A stretch of DNA of 14,168 nucleotides, taken from the NCBI GenBank assembly GCA_027488415.1, contig JAIYBS010000280.1:1-14168 (forward strand), in the 5' to 3' direction. A model generated the notes under the pieces. It was not told where the DNA came from. It did not search any database and saw only the letters and a list, made by a program, of their open reading frames with translations. The number at the start of each line of letters is the position of its first letter. Within the stretch, counting starts at the first letter, position 1. Position numbers and translations under genes: made by a program. Positions 1-6,436 of the stretch are shown one piece after another. The DNA is from Planctomycetaceae bacterium (GTDB lineage Bacteria > Planctomycetota > Phycisphaerae > Phycisphaerales > SM1A02).

Positions 1-504
1 GACGCCGAGCGCGTCGCACCACTCGCCCGTCGAGTCGATGGCGACCGGGCAGGGCGCGTTCGTCTTCAGGGCTTCGTCGGCGCGGTCCGCCTGGTCGGGC
101 GTGTGCACGCCGATCAGCTCGACGCCCTCCGGCAGCGACTTCTTGACCTTCTCGAGCGCGGTGCGCGCGCTCGGCTTGCCGCCGACGGACTGGATGACCG
201 TGACCTTGCCGCGGAAGTCGTCGCGCACCATCGCTTCGCCGCCGACCCACGTCAGCGACTCGGGGGGCTTCGGGAGGAGCCAGCCGACGTTCGCCTGCAG
301 CGCGTCGCGGTCGGCCTTGTCGAGCTTCTCGAAGAACTTTGCCTCGTTCGGCCCCGGTGCGCGCTTGCCCTCCGTGCCGTCCTTCGCGGCCGGCGGGGTG
401 GCCGGTGCGTCGTCGCCGGGGATCGCGGCGGCGAGGGCTGCGGAGGCAAGCGCGAGCGAGGCGGCGCTCAGGAACCATCGGCTGGTCTGGATCGCGATCG
501 GCAT
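1..504 (-). CDS. Exported thioredoxin-fold (redoxin/TlpA-like) protein, partial
   Basis: The visible 168 residues start at an ATG (complement of 502-504) and run off the left edge without a stop. The frame is closed upstream by the panC stop codon, so this start is the first ATG available. Residues 1-27 look like a signal peptide: a short N-terminus with one Arg, then a hydrophobic Ala/Leu stretch and an Ala-rich cleavage region, so export is likely. Residues 28-52 form a Pro/Ala/Lys linker. From about residue 85 the pattern resembles a redoxin: a substrate-naming strand, then D96-FRGKVTVIQSVGG, where family members usually have GKvvlvnFWatWCxxC. The CXXC is absent (QSVGGKPS), so thiol-disulfide chemistry at that site is unlikely. 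Later cysteines lie at 152 and 163. It sits 75 bp downstream of panC on the same strand and may be co-transcribed. The fold assignment is moderate; the function is unknown. Confidence 0.6.
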   Translation of the reverse strand, partial: MPIAIQTSRWFLSAASLALASAALAAAIPGDDAPATPPAAKDGTEGKRAPGPNEAKFFEKLDKADRDALQANVGWLLPKPPESLTWVGGEAMVRDDFRGKVTVIQSVGGKPSARTALEKVKKSLPEGVELIGVHTPDQADRADEALKTNAPCPVAIDSTGEWCDALGV

Positions 505-579
505 GGGCGGAATGCTACCCCCGGCTGCACGGGATCCCGCACGGTCCGCCGGAACCGCCCCGTCGGCGTTCCGCGCCGG

Positions 580-1422
580 TCAGCGCCAGACGGGCATGGC
601 CAGGTTGTCGATGAGGCGCACCGTGTCGAGCCGTGCCGCGATGAGCGCGCGCGTGGGCCGCTCGAAGCCGGACACGGGGAGCAGCGTGTCCGCGTCGCGC
701 ACGACGGCGTAGTCGGTCGCGAGGCCGTGCTCCGCGAGCGTCGCGGACATCAGCGACTCCGCGGTCGCCGGGTGCTGCGCGCTCGCGGCCATCTGCAGCG
801 CGCGGACCAGGCCGAGCGCCTGGTCGCGCTGCTCCGGGCGCAGGTAGCGGTTGCGGCTGCTCATGGCGAGTCCGTCGGACTCGCGCACGGTGGGGCCCGG
901 CTCGACGCGCATCGCGCCCCAGCGTCCGCCCGAGAGCGCCACCATCTGCGTCAGCACCCGCAGCTGCTGGTAGTCCTTCTCGCCGAAGATCGAGATCCCC
1001 GGCATCGTCAGGTCGAAGAGCCGCGCAACCACCTGGCAGACCCCGCCGAAGTGGCCGGGGCGGCACGCGTCCTCGAGCCCGGGCTCGCGTGCCGCGGGCG
1101 GGAGCGGGAAGGCCTCCGCCTGCGCGCGCGCGGCCTCCGCACCGTCCGGGTACATGACGTCCGGGGAAGGGGCGAACACCGCGTCGGCGCCGCAGCGCTC
1201 GGCCAGCGCGACGTCGGCATCGAGGGTCCGGGGGTACTTCGCGAAGTCCTCGCGCGGGCCGAACTGCGTCGGGTTGACGAACACGGTCGCGACGACCGGG
1301 CGGCCGTGCGCCCGCGCCCTGCGGATCAGCGAGCCGTGGCCCTCGTGCAGCGCACCCATCGTCGGGACGAGGGCGCATCCGCGGAACGGGCGCAGCGAAT
1401 CCGGGTCGTGGATGACCTGCAT
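580..1422 (-). CDS. panC: Pantothenate synthetase (pantoate-beta-alanine ligase)
   Basis: PanC condenses pantoate with beta-alanine, using ATP, to make pantothenate, the vitamin B5 precursor of coenzyme A; it is a cytoplasmic enzyme. The 280-residue protein has the family's usual length and landmarks in order. PTMGALHEGH at residues 20-29 carries the HxGH nucleotide-binding histidines (26 and 29). FVNPTQFGPREDF follows at 48-60, RPGHFGGV at 121-128, GISIFGEKDYQQL at 142-154, and the RESDGLAMSSRNRYL loop at 180-194. I chose the ATG at 1420-1422 because the protein then begins MQVIHDPDSLRPF, as the family does. An in-frame upstream start at 1506 would add 28 Arg/Ser-rich residues unlike PanC. 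No clear Shine-Dalgarno precedes the start. It is divergent from iscS across 193 bp. panB and panD are not in the window. Confidence 0.96.
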   Translation of the reverse strand: MQVIHDPDSLRPFRGCALVPTMGALHEGHGSLIRRARAHGRPVVATVFVNPTQFGPREDFAKYPRTLDADVALAERCGADAVFAPSPDVMYPDGAEAARAQAEAFPLPPAAREPGLEDACRPGHFGGVCQVVARLFDLTMPGISIFGEKDYQQLRVLTQMVALSGGRWGAMRVEPGPTVRESDGLAMSSRNRYLRPEQRDQALGLVRALQMAASAQHPATAESLMSATLAEHGLATDYAVVRDADTLLPVSGFERPTRALIAARLDTVRLIDNLAMPVWR

Positions 1423-1521
1423 GGGCGGGGCACCATAGCCGCTGCGCCTGCTGCAACGGCGGGTCGGCGAATCACGGATCGCGGTGTCCGAGAATTCGCA
1501 GACCAAGCTTCCGGCTTGTGC

Positions 1522-1549
1522 TTGCGATTCGCCCCTGGACTCCTACACT
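1522..1549 (+). promoter_or_regulatory. Candidate sigma-70 promoter for the isc operon
   Basis: TTGCGA (1522-1527) and TACACT (1544-1549) are separated by 16 bp and match four of six bases in each consensus hexamer. They lie in the panC-iscS divergent gap and would give a leader of about 60 nt before the iscS ATG at 1616. This region is less GC-rich than its surroundings. The assignment is a visual match only. No IscR-type operator is recognisable nearby. Confidence 0.45.
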
Positions 1550-1574
1550 GTGCGTTGCGACTGAATCTCAATTG

Positions 1575-1588
1575 TGGCCCTCGGGCCA
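1575..1588 (+). other. Small inverted repeat in the iscS 5' leader
   Basis: TGGCC-CTCG-GGCCA forms a 5-bp GC stem with a tetraloop, 27 nt before the iscS start. It is followed by further GGCC/CCGG repeats. It could be a leader hairpin that affects translation or mRNA stability, but a short GC palindrome is easily found by chance at this base composition. It does not resemble a riboswitch that I know. Confidence 0.25.
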
Positions 1589-1615
1589 CCGGCCTCCGGC
1601 CCTCCAGAGCACCTC

Positions 1616-2854
1616 ATGGCACCCAAGCTCCCGATCTACCTCGACAATGCCGCCACCACCCGCTGCGACCCGCGCGTCGTGGAGGCGATGCTGCCGTATT
1701 TCTCCGAGAAGTTCGGCAACGCCGCCAGCCGCAACCACAAGTTCGGCTGGGAGGCCGAGGACGGCGTCGAGCTGGCCCGTGAGCAGGCCGCCGCGCTGAT
1801 CGGCGCGAACCCGAAGGAGATCATCTTCACGTCGGGCTCCACCGAGAGCAACAACCTGGCGATCAAGGGCGCCGCCGAGATGTACGCGAAGGCGCCCGCC
1901 GGCCAGACCGGCCGCGGCCACATCATCACCGCCGTCCACGAGCACAAGGCCGTCCTGGACCCGTGCAAGCGCCTGCAGCGCGAGGGCTTCGACGTCACCT
2001 TCCTCGAGCCCGGCGCGGACGGGATCATCACCGCCGAGATGGTCGCCGGCGCGATGCGCCCGGACACGATCCTCGTGACCATCATGTGGGCGAACAACGA
2101 GATCGGCACGATCAACGAGATCCCGCAGATCGGCCGGCTCTGCCACGAGCGCGAGGTGATCCTCCACACCGACGCCACGCAGTGGGTCGGCAAGATGCCG
2201 ACCGACGTCGAGCGCGACTGCGTCGACCTGATGAGCTGGAGCGGCCACAAGATGTACGGCCCGAAGGGCGTCGGCGCGCTGTTCGTGCGGCGCCGCAAGC
2301 CGCGCGTGCGCCTCGAGGCGATCATCGACGGCGGCGGCCACGAGCGCGGCATGCGCTCGGGCACGCTGAACGTCACCGGGATCGTCGGCTTCGGCAAGGC
2401 GTGCGAGCTCTGCAAGGAGCACATGGAGCAGGAGCGCGACCGGCTCGTGAAGCTGCGCCGCAAGCTCGAGACGGAGCTGTCCCGCCGCATCGAGGTCACG
2501 CAGGTCAACGGCCACGCCGACAAGCGCCTGCCGCACATCTGCAACATCTCCTTCGGCTTCGTCGAGGGCGAGAGCCTGATGATGGGCGTCAAGGACATCG
2601 CCTGCAGCTCGGGCAGCGCGTGCACGAGCGCGAGCCTCGAGCCGAGCTACGTCCTCAAGAGCCTCGGCGTCGGCGACGAGCTCGCGCACAGCTCGCTGCG
2701 CCTCTCGCTCGGCCGCTGGACCACCGAGGAGGAGATCGACTTCGCGATCGAGCAGGTCGTGAAGGCCGTCGAGCACCTCCGCACCATGAGCCCGCTGTAC
2801 GACCTCCACAAGGAAGGCATCGACATCAGCAAGATCCAGTGGCAGGCCCATTGA
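1616..2854 (+). CDS. iscS: Cysteine desulfurase IscS
   Basis: IscS is a PLP enzyme that converts cysteine to alanine and holds the sulfur as a persulfide for iron-sulfur cluster assembly and other thiolation pathways. The 412 residues match housekeeping (group I) IscS end to end. YLDNAATT lies at residues 8-15, and HEHKAV at 109-113 contains the cofactor-stacking His. SWSGHKMYGPKG at 207-218 contains the Schiff-base lysine K212. RSGT lies at 247-250, and SSGSACTSASLEPSYVL at 331-347 carries the catalytic cysteine C336. The C-terminal end (SPLYDLHKEGIDISKIQW) matches the tail that docks IscU in Proteobacteria. The ATG at 1616 gives the standard MxxKLPIYLD start; an upstream in-frame GTG at 1574 would add 14 atypical residues. 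No strong Shine-Dalgarno is visible. It is first in an iscS-iscU-iscA run. Confidence 0.97.
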   Translation: MAPKLPIYLDNAATTRCDPRVVEAMLPYFSEKFGNAASRNHKFGWEAEDGVELAREQAAALIGANPKEIIFTSGSTESNNLAIKGAAEMYAKAPAGQTGRGHIITAVHEHKAVLDPCKRLQREGFDVTFLEPGADGIITAEMVAGAMRPDTILVTIMWANNEIGTINEIPQIGRLCHEREVILHTDATQWVGKMPTDVERDCVDLMSWSGHKMYGPKGVGALFVRRRKPRVRLEAIIDGGGHERGMRSGTLNVTGIVGFGKACELCKEHMEQERDRLVKLRRKLETELSRRIEVTQVNGHADKRLPHICNISFGFVEGESLMMGVKDIACSSGSACTSASLEPSYVLKSLGVGDELAHSSLRLSLGRWTTEEEIDFAIEQVVKAVEHLRTMSPLYDLHKEGIDISKIQWQAH

Positions 2855-2877
2855 TCGCAGCCCATTGATCGCAGCCC
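2847..2877 (+). repeat. 14-bp tandem duplication across the iscS stop codon
   Basis: The unit CCCATTGATCGCAG occurs twice in perfect tandem (2847-2860 and 2861-2874), followed by a partial third CCC (2875-2877). The first copy contains the final His codon and TGA stop of iscS, and the second falls in the iscS-iscU spacer. It looks like a recent slippage duplication. It does not change IscS but lengthens the spacer by 14 nt. Confidence 0.9.
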
Positions 2878-2928
2878 GCTGACCCCGGCGCGCCCGCCGG
2901 CCCCCACGAACGAACGCAGGACACCACC

Positions 2929-3357
2929 ATGGCATATTCCGACAAGGTCGTCGACCACTACCAGAACCCCCGCAACGTCGGCAGCTTCGGCACGAGCTCC
3001 GAGGTCGCCAAGCGCTCCGACGTCGGCGTCGGCATCGTCGGCGCGCCCGAGTGCGGCGACGTGATGCAGCTCCAGATCAAGGTCAACGAGCAGGGCGTCA
3101 TCGAGGACGCCAAGTTCAAGTGCTTCGGCTGCGGCAGCGCGATCGCGTCGTCGAGCCTGGCCACCGAGTGGCTCAAGGGCAAGTCGGTGGACGACGCGCT
3201 CGCCATCAAGAACACCCAGATCGTCGAGGAGCTCAGCCTCCCGCCCGTGAAGATCCACTGCAGCGTGCTCGCCGAGGACTCGATCCGCGCGGCGATCGCC
3301 GACTACCGCAAGAAGAACGGCGTCGCGGCCGAGGCCGCGCCCGCCGCCGCCCACTGA
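2929..3357 (+). CDS. iscU: Iron-sulfur cluster assembly scaffold IscU
   Basis: IscU is the cytoplasmic scaffold on which Fe-S clusters are built from IscS-derived sulfur. The 142-residue protein begins MAYSDKVVDHYQNPRNVGSF, almost the enterobacterial sequence. The three cluster cysteines are C42 (in PECGD, with D44), C68 (in FGCGSAIASSS) and C111 (in KIHCSVLAED, next to H110). LPPVK at 104-108 is the motif by which IscU is recognised by the HscA chaperone, although no hscA or hscB is in the window. An additional cysteine at C65 replaces the usual residue just ahead of C68. The Ala-rich C-terminal tail (132-142) is unlike E. coli. The start is preceded by a weak AGG (2918-2920, 8-nt spacing). 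It lies 74 bp after iscS and 38 bp before the A-type carrier gene, in an operon. Confidence 0.97.
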   Translation: MAYSDKVVDHYQNPRNVGSFGTSSEVAKRSDVGVGIVGAPECGDVMQLQIKVNEQGVIEDAKFKCFGCGSAIASSSLATEWLKGKSVDDALAIKNTQIVEELSLPPVKIHCSVLAEDSIRAAIADYRKKNGVAAEAAPAAAH

Positions 3358-3383
3358 CCGCACCCCCGAACGTCACCGCAGCG

Positions 3384-3389
3384 AAGGAG
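3384..3389 (+). promoter_or_regulatory. Strong ribosome binding site for the A-type carrier gene
   Basis: AAGGAG lies 6 nt before the ATG at 3396 and fixes that start. It is one of the few strong Shine-Dalgarno sequences in the window; most other starts have weak or no visible sites. Confidence 0.8.
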
Positions 3390-3395
3390 TTCCGA

Positions 3396-3818
3396 ATGTC
3401 CGTCATCATCAGCGACAGTGCCGCGCGCGAGATCAACGCCATCATCCACCAGCAGGGCCTCGACGCCGACAAGATCCGCCTCCGAGTGGGCGTGAAGGGC
3501 GGCGGCTGCAGCGGCTTCAGCTACATCCTGGACCTCACCGAGGTGCAGAAGGACACGGATGAGCTCTGGGAGTTCACCTACCGCACGTCCGACGACGGCA
3601 AGACCGTCGCTCGCGTCGAGGGCGGGCAGGGCGGCGGCGCGGTCGCCACGGCCGAGCCGGGCACGTTCACGGTTCGCGTGGTGTGCGACCCGAAGAGCTA
3701 CCTCTACCTGAACGGCACCACGATCGACTTCAAGGACGAGATCATGGGCCGCGGCTTCGTGTTCACCAACCCGAACGCGACGACCACCTGCGGCTGCGGG
3801 TCGAGCTTCAGCGCCTGA
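3396..3818 (+). CDS. A-type iron-sulfur carrier (IscA/ErpA/HesB family) with an insertion
   Basis: This family binds Fe-S clusters or iron and passes them to target apo-proteins. The signature cysteines are present: GGGCSGFSY (C38) and the C-terminal TTCGCGSSFS (C132 and C134). VCDPKSYLYLNGTTIDF and MGRGFVFTNPNA before the C-terminal motif are typical. At 140 residues it is longer than the usual 105-120. The extra length is a Gly-rich, polar segment at about 58-90, between the DLTE strand and the VCDPKS strand. An extra cysteine, C97, precedes the DPKS motif. It is third in the isc operon with a strong AAGGAG site. The sequence alone does not let me choose between iscA, erpA and sufA, so I leave the symbol empty. 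A strong hairpin follows 30 nt after the stop. Confidence 0.93.
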   Translation: MSVIISDSAAREINAIIHQQGLDADKIRLRVGVKGGGCSGFSYILDLTEVQKDTDELWEFTYRTSDDGKTVARVEGGQGGGAVATAEPGTFTVRVVCDPKSYLYLNGTTIDFKDEIMGRGFVFTNPNATTTCGCGSSFSA

Positions 3819-3848
3819 GTGCGCGAGTACCCGATCGCATGAACTGCT

Positions 3849-3887
3849 GAAGCCGGGCGCGGGCGACTTTCGCCCGCGCCCGGCTTC
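3849..3887. terminator. Bidirectional hairpin terminator between convergent operons
   Basis: A perfect 17-bp inverted repeat (GAAGCCGGGCGCGGGCG, 3849-3865, against CGCCCGCGCCCGGCTTC, 3871-3887) closes a 5-nt loop. It lies in the 114-bp gap between the stop of the A-type carrier gene and the converging stop of the EAL gene. The plus-strand tail (GTTGTCGGTTCC) is only weakly T-rich and the minus-strand tail is not. It is therefore a long-stem, poor-U-tract terminator or 3'-end stabiliser serving both operons. Confidence 0.75.
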
Positions 3888-3932
3888 GTTGTCGGTTCCT
3901 TCGTCGGCTTGTCGGTCGGCCGCCTGGTCGCT

Positions 3933-5603
3933 TCAGCCGCCCGTCGCGGCCGCGGCGAGCACGGCTGGGTCGCGCCGCACGAATCCGGGGATGTCCCGGC
4001 CCTGGAGCGGGTGCGCGATGTGCCATCCCTGCGCGGAGTGCATCCCGCGCTCGGCGAGGAACGCCCACTGCTCGGCGTGCTCGACTCCCTCGGCCGAGCA
4101 CTCGACGCCGAGCTGTCGGGCGTGGCGCAGCGCGACGTCGAGCGTGGCACGGTCCTCGGCGGAGCCGGGCAGTCGCGCGATGACCGACCGATCGACCTTG
4201 AGCTCGTCGAGGGGGAACCGGCGGAGCAGCGCGATGCCGCCGATGCCCGTGCCGAAGTCGTCGATGCTGACCCGCACGCCCGCGACGCGGATGGCCTCGA
4301 GCTGCGTCGCGACGAGGTCCCCGTCGCGCTGCAGCGTGCCCTCCTGGACCTCGAGCGTGAGGAACCGGCCGGGGAGCGCCGCCTCGCTGAGGGCCATGCG
4401 GACCTCGTCCTCGAGGTCGCCTCGGCGGAACTGGCTGGCCGCGATGTTGACGCTCACGGGGAGATCGATGCCCTGCCGCGCCCACGCCGCGCACTGGCGG
4501 CACGCCTCGCGGAGCGCCCAGCTGCCGATCTCGGTGAGCAGGCCGGCGTCCTCGGCGATCTCGAGGAGCCGCGTCGCGGGGACGTTCTCGCCGGTGGTCG
4601 GCAGCGTCCAGCGGATGAACGCCTCGGCACCGATCACCTCGGAAGTCGGGACGCGCACCTTGGGCTGGTACACGAGCCGGAACGCGCCCTGCTCGAGCGC
4701 GTGCTGCAGGAGCGTCGCCAGGTGCGCGTCGCGGAGCGCGCGCTCGGCGTCCGCCGCCGCGTGGATATGGAGCCGCGGCTGCGGGCCCAGGCGCGCGAGC
4801 GCGAGCGCGTGGCGGCTGCGCGCGAGCGCGATCTCGACGGGCGGCATCGCCTCGCCGTGGCCGACCTGCAGCACGCCGATCGTGCTGCGGAGGCGGAGCT
4901 CGCGCGCGGCGACGCGGACCACCGGCTGCCCGGTCCCGCCGAGCGCGGCGAACAGCGCGCGCGGCTCCGGCGTCGAGCCCGGCAGGAGGACGACGGCGCT
5001 GCCGCGTCCTGCCGGGAAGAAGCCCGCCTGCTCGGGGATCAGCGCGCGGATCCGGTGGCGCCAGAGCTCGTCGAGCTCGCGCAGCGCCTCGATGCCCTCG
5101 GTGGCGGCGATCGCGTCCGCGTCCTCGATCTCGATCGACGCGACGTAGACCGGGCGCGGCATGCTGCCGATCGACTGCTCGATCGCCGCGTGCGAACCGG
5201 CGTCCTGCGCCACCGTCGGCGAGGGCGCAGGCGTGCGGCGCTCCCGCGCGTGGATCGCCTCGACGAGCGCGGCGGGGTCGGCCGGCATCGGGAGCGCGTC
5301 GTCCGCGCCGAGGAGGATCGCCTGCCGGACGTCGTCGGCGGCCGTCGCGGCTGCCGGGAGCAGCGCGACGATCGCGATCTGCCGATCCGCCGCGGCGGCC
5401 CGCGCGGCGGCGCAGGCCTCGGCGACCGACATGTCGGGCAGCCCGCTTCCGATGACGACGATGTCGGGCCGGGACTCGCTGAAGAGCCGCAGGCCGCCCT
5501 CCGCGTCGCCGGCCGAGCGAAGCTCGAACCGGGCTTTGCGCAGCGCGAGGGCGAGGCGGTCTCGCGCCGCCGGATCGCGCTCGAGCAGGAGGACACGGGT
5601 CAT
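3933..5603 (-). CDS. Degenerate REC - degenerate GGDEF - EAL signalling protein (probable c-di-GMP phosphodiesterase)
   Basis: This 556-residue cytoplasmic protein has three parts. Residues 1-120 have a response-regulator fold pattern, but the phosphoacceptor position (PDIVVIGSGLP) holds Gly52, the acidic pair is E8/R9, and the conserved lysine is Met106, so phosphorylation is unlikely. Residues about 150-285 resemble a GGDEF domain with the signature replaced by GRGSA (199-203). Residues about 293-545 are an EAL domain with its metal and catalytic set intact: E327 (EAFIRW), N386, E418, D448/D449 (DDFGTG), K469 (LKVDR), E505 (AEGVE) and Q525 (QGW). It should hydrolyse cyclic di-GMP unless the EAL-to-EAF change or the loss of ExTE (here EVQE) lowers activity. 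Its ATG overlaps the TauE gene's stop by 4 nt, with AGGA (5611-5614) 7 nt upstream, so translation is probably coupled. Confidence 0.9.
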   Translation of the reverse strand: MTRVLLLERDPAARDRLALALRKARFELRSAGDAEGGLRLFSESRPDIVVIGSGLPDMSVAEACAAARAAAADRQIAIVALLPAAATAADDVRQAILLGADDALPMPADPAALVEAIHARERRTPAPSPTVAQDAGSHAAIEQSIGSMPRPVYVASIEIEDADAIAATEGIEALRELDELWRHRIRALIPEQAGFFPAGRGSAVVLLPGSTPEPRALFAALGGTGQPVVRVAARELRLRSTIGVLQVGHGEAMPPVEIALARSRHALALARLGPQPRLHIHAAADAERALRDAHLATLLQHALEQGAFRLVYQPKVRVPTSEVIGAEAFIRWTLPTTGENVPATRLLEIAEDAGLLTEIGSWALREACRQCAAWARQGIDLPVSVNIAASQFRRGDLEDEVRMALSEAALPGRFLTLEVQEGTLQRDGDLVATQLEAIRVAGVRVSIDDFGTGIGGIALLRRFPLDELKVDRSVIARLPGSAEDRATLDVALRHARQLGVECSAEGVEHAEQWAFLAERGMHSAQGWHIAHPLQGRDIPGFVRRDPAVLAAAATGG

Positions 5604-6436
5604 GCCGGGATCCTACTTATGGCGTCCGCGAGCCATTGTGAGACGACGGGCCATCCCATCCAGCCCGCGGCCACGGGGAGGTACGCGGTGAGGACCCAGC
5701 GGACGGCTCGCCCGGTCACGCGAAGGTTGATGGTCGCGCCGAGCCAGCTGCCGACGATCGCGGTCGGCACGAGGCACGCTGCGATGCCGAGCGTCGGGAG
5801 CAGGGCGTTGCCCCCGTCCGGCAGCGGCGTCCGCCACAGCGTGAGCGCCTTGGTGGTCGCGCCGACCGCGGTCAGCGGGATCATCGTGCAGATGCTCGTC
5901 ACGATCGCGCGCTTCACCTCGAGGCGTCCCCAGGCACGCATCAGCGGGATGCCGACCACGCCGCCTCCGATCCCGAGCAGCCCGCTGAGGAATCCCATGA
6001 TGCCGCCGATGGCGGTCGACTGCGCGCGCGGGAGCTCGCGCTCGCCGTCCGGGGATTCAGCGGTGCCCCGCGCGAGATGCCGGAACTCGCGGACGGCGAT
6101 CTGGGCGAGGAACGCGGCGAAGAGCAGGCGGAACCCGGCGGCGTCGACCCACAGGCTCACCCACACGCCCACCAGCACCGCGACGATCGCGGGCGGGATC
6201 AGCCGGCGCGCGAGCGACCAGTCGACGGGGCCCTTGCTTCGGTAGCGGCGGAAGGCCGTGGCGGCGACGACGACGTTCGCGAGCATCGCCGCGCCCTGGA
6301 GCTGCTGCTTGTCGGGGGCGAGGAAGATCGTCGCGAGCGGGATGAAGCCGATTGACCCGCCGACGCCGAGCAGTCCGCCGATCGTGCCGCCGAAGAGTCC
6401 GAAGGCGAGGTATGCGGCGATCGAGGCGGGATCCAC
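5600..6436 (-). CDS. TauE/SafE-family membrane transporter
   Basis: This 278-residue polytopic inner-membrane protein belongs to the sulfite exporter TauE/SafE (DUF81) family, members of which move small organic or sulfur-containing anions; the substrate cannot be read from sequence. The family's two-fold repeat is visible as paired Gly motifs, GLLGVGGS (21-28) and GLLGIGGG (152-159), each opening a half of three to four hydrophobic segments. A charged cytoplasmic-looking linker (about 115-138) separates the halves. The start is a GTG (complement of 6434-6436), chosen because it gives the usual short N-terminus (DPASIAAYLAFG) before the first helix. No Shine-Dalgarno is evident. It is the first gene of a two-gene operon with the EAL protein and is divergent from comM across 134 bp. 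No adjacent sulfur-metabolism gene supports sulfite as substrate. Confidence 0.9.
   Translation of the reverse strand: MDPASIAAYLAFGLFGGTIGGLLGVGGSIGFIPLATIFLAPDKQQLQGAAMLANVVVAATAFRRYRSKGPVDWSLARRLIPPAIVAVLVGVWVSLWVDAAGFRLLFAAFLAQIAVREFRHLARGTAESPDGERELPRAQSTAIGGIMGFLSGLLGIGGGVVGIPLMRAWGRLEVKRAIVTSICTMIPLTAVGATTKALTLWRTPLPDGGNALLPTLGIAACLVPTAIVGSWLGATINLRVTGRAVRWVLTAYLPVAAGWMGWPVVSQWLADAISRIPA

Noticed and set aside
530..539. CGGGATCCCG palindrome between the redoxin-like gene and panC
   Set aside because: A 10-bp GC palindrome with no loop is expected by chance here; no U-tract or conserved operator form.
1432..1437. TATGGT on the minus strand as a panC -10 box
   Set aside because: Plausible TANNNT placed 9 nt before the ATG, but with no -35 at suitable spacing and only a partial match; not strong enough to list as a feature.
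103..1782. A 559-codon plus-strand frame opposite the redoxin-like gene and panC and running into iscS
   Set aside because: Arg-rich shadow composition; it crosses the panC-iscS promoter gap and out-of-frame iscS sequence.
1568..2935. A 455-codon open frame on the minus strand opposite iscS
   Set aside because: It mirrors iscS codon structure, with long runs of Ala/Val/Asp/Leu/Arg typical of a shadow frame, and iscS is unambiguous.
3909..6245. A 778-codon plus-strand frame opposite the EAL and TauE genes
   Set aside because: Antisense to two genes with full sets of family motifs; its own composition is a low-complexity shadow.
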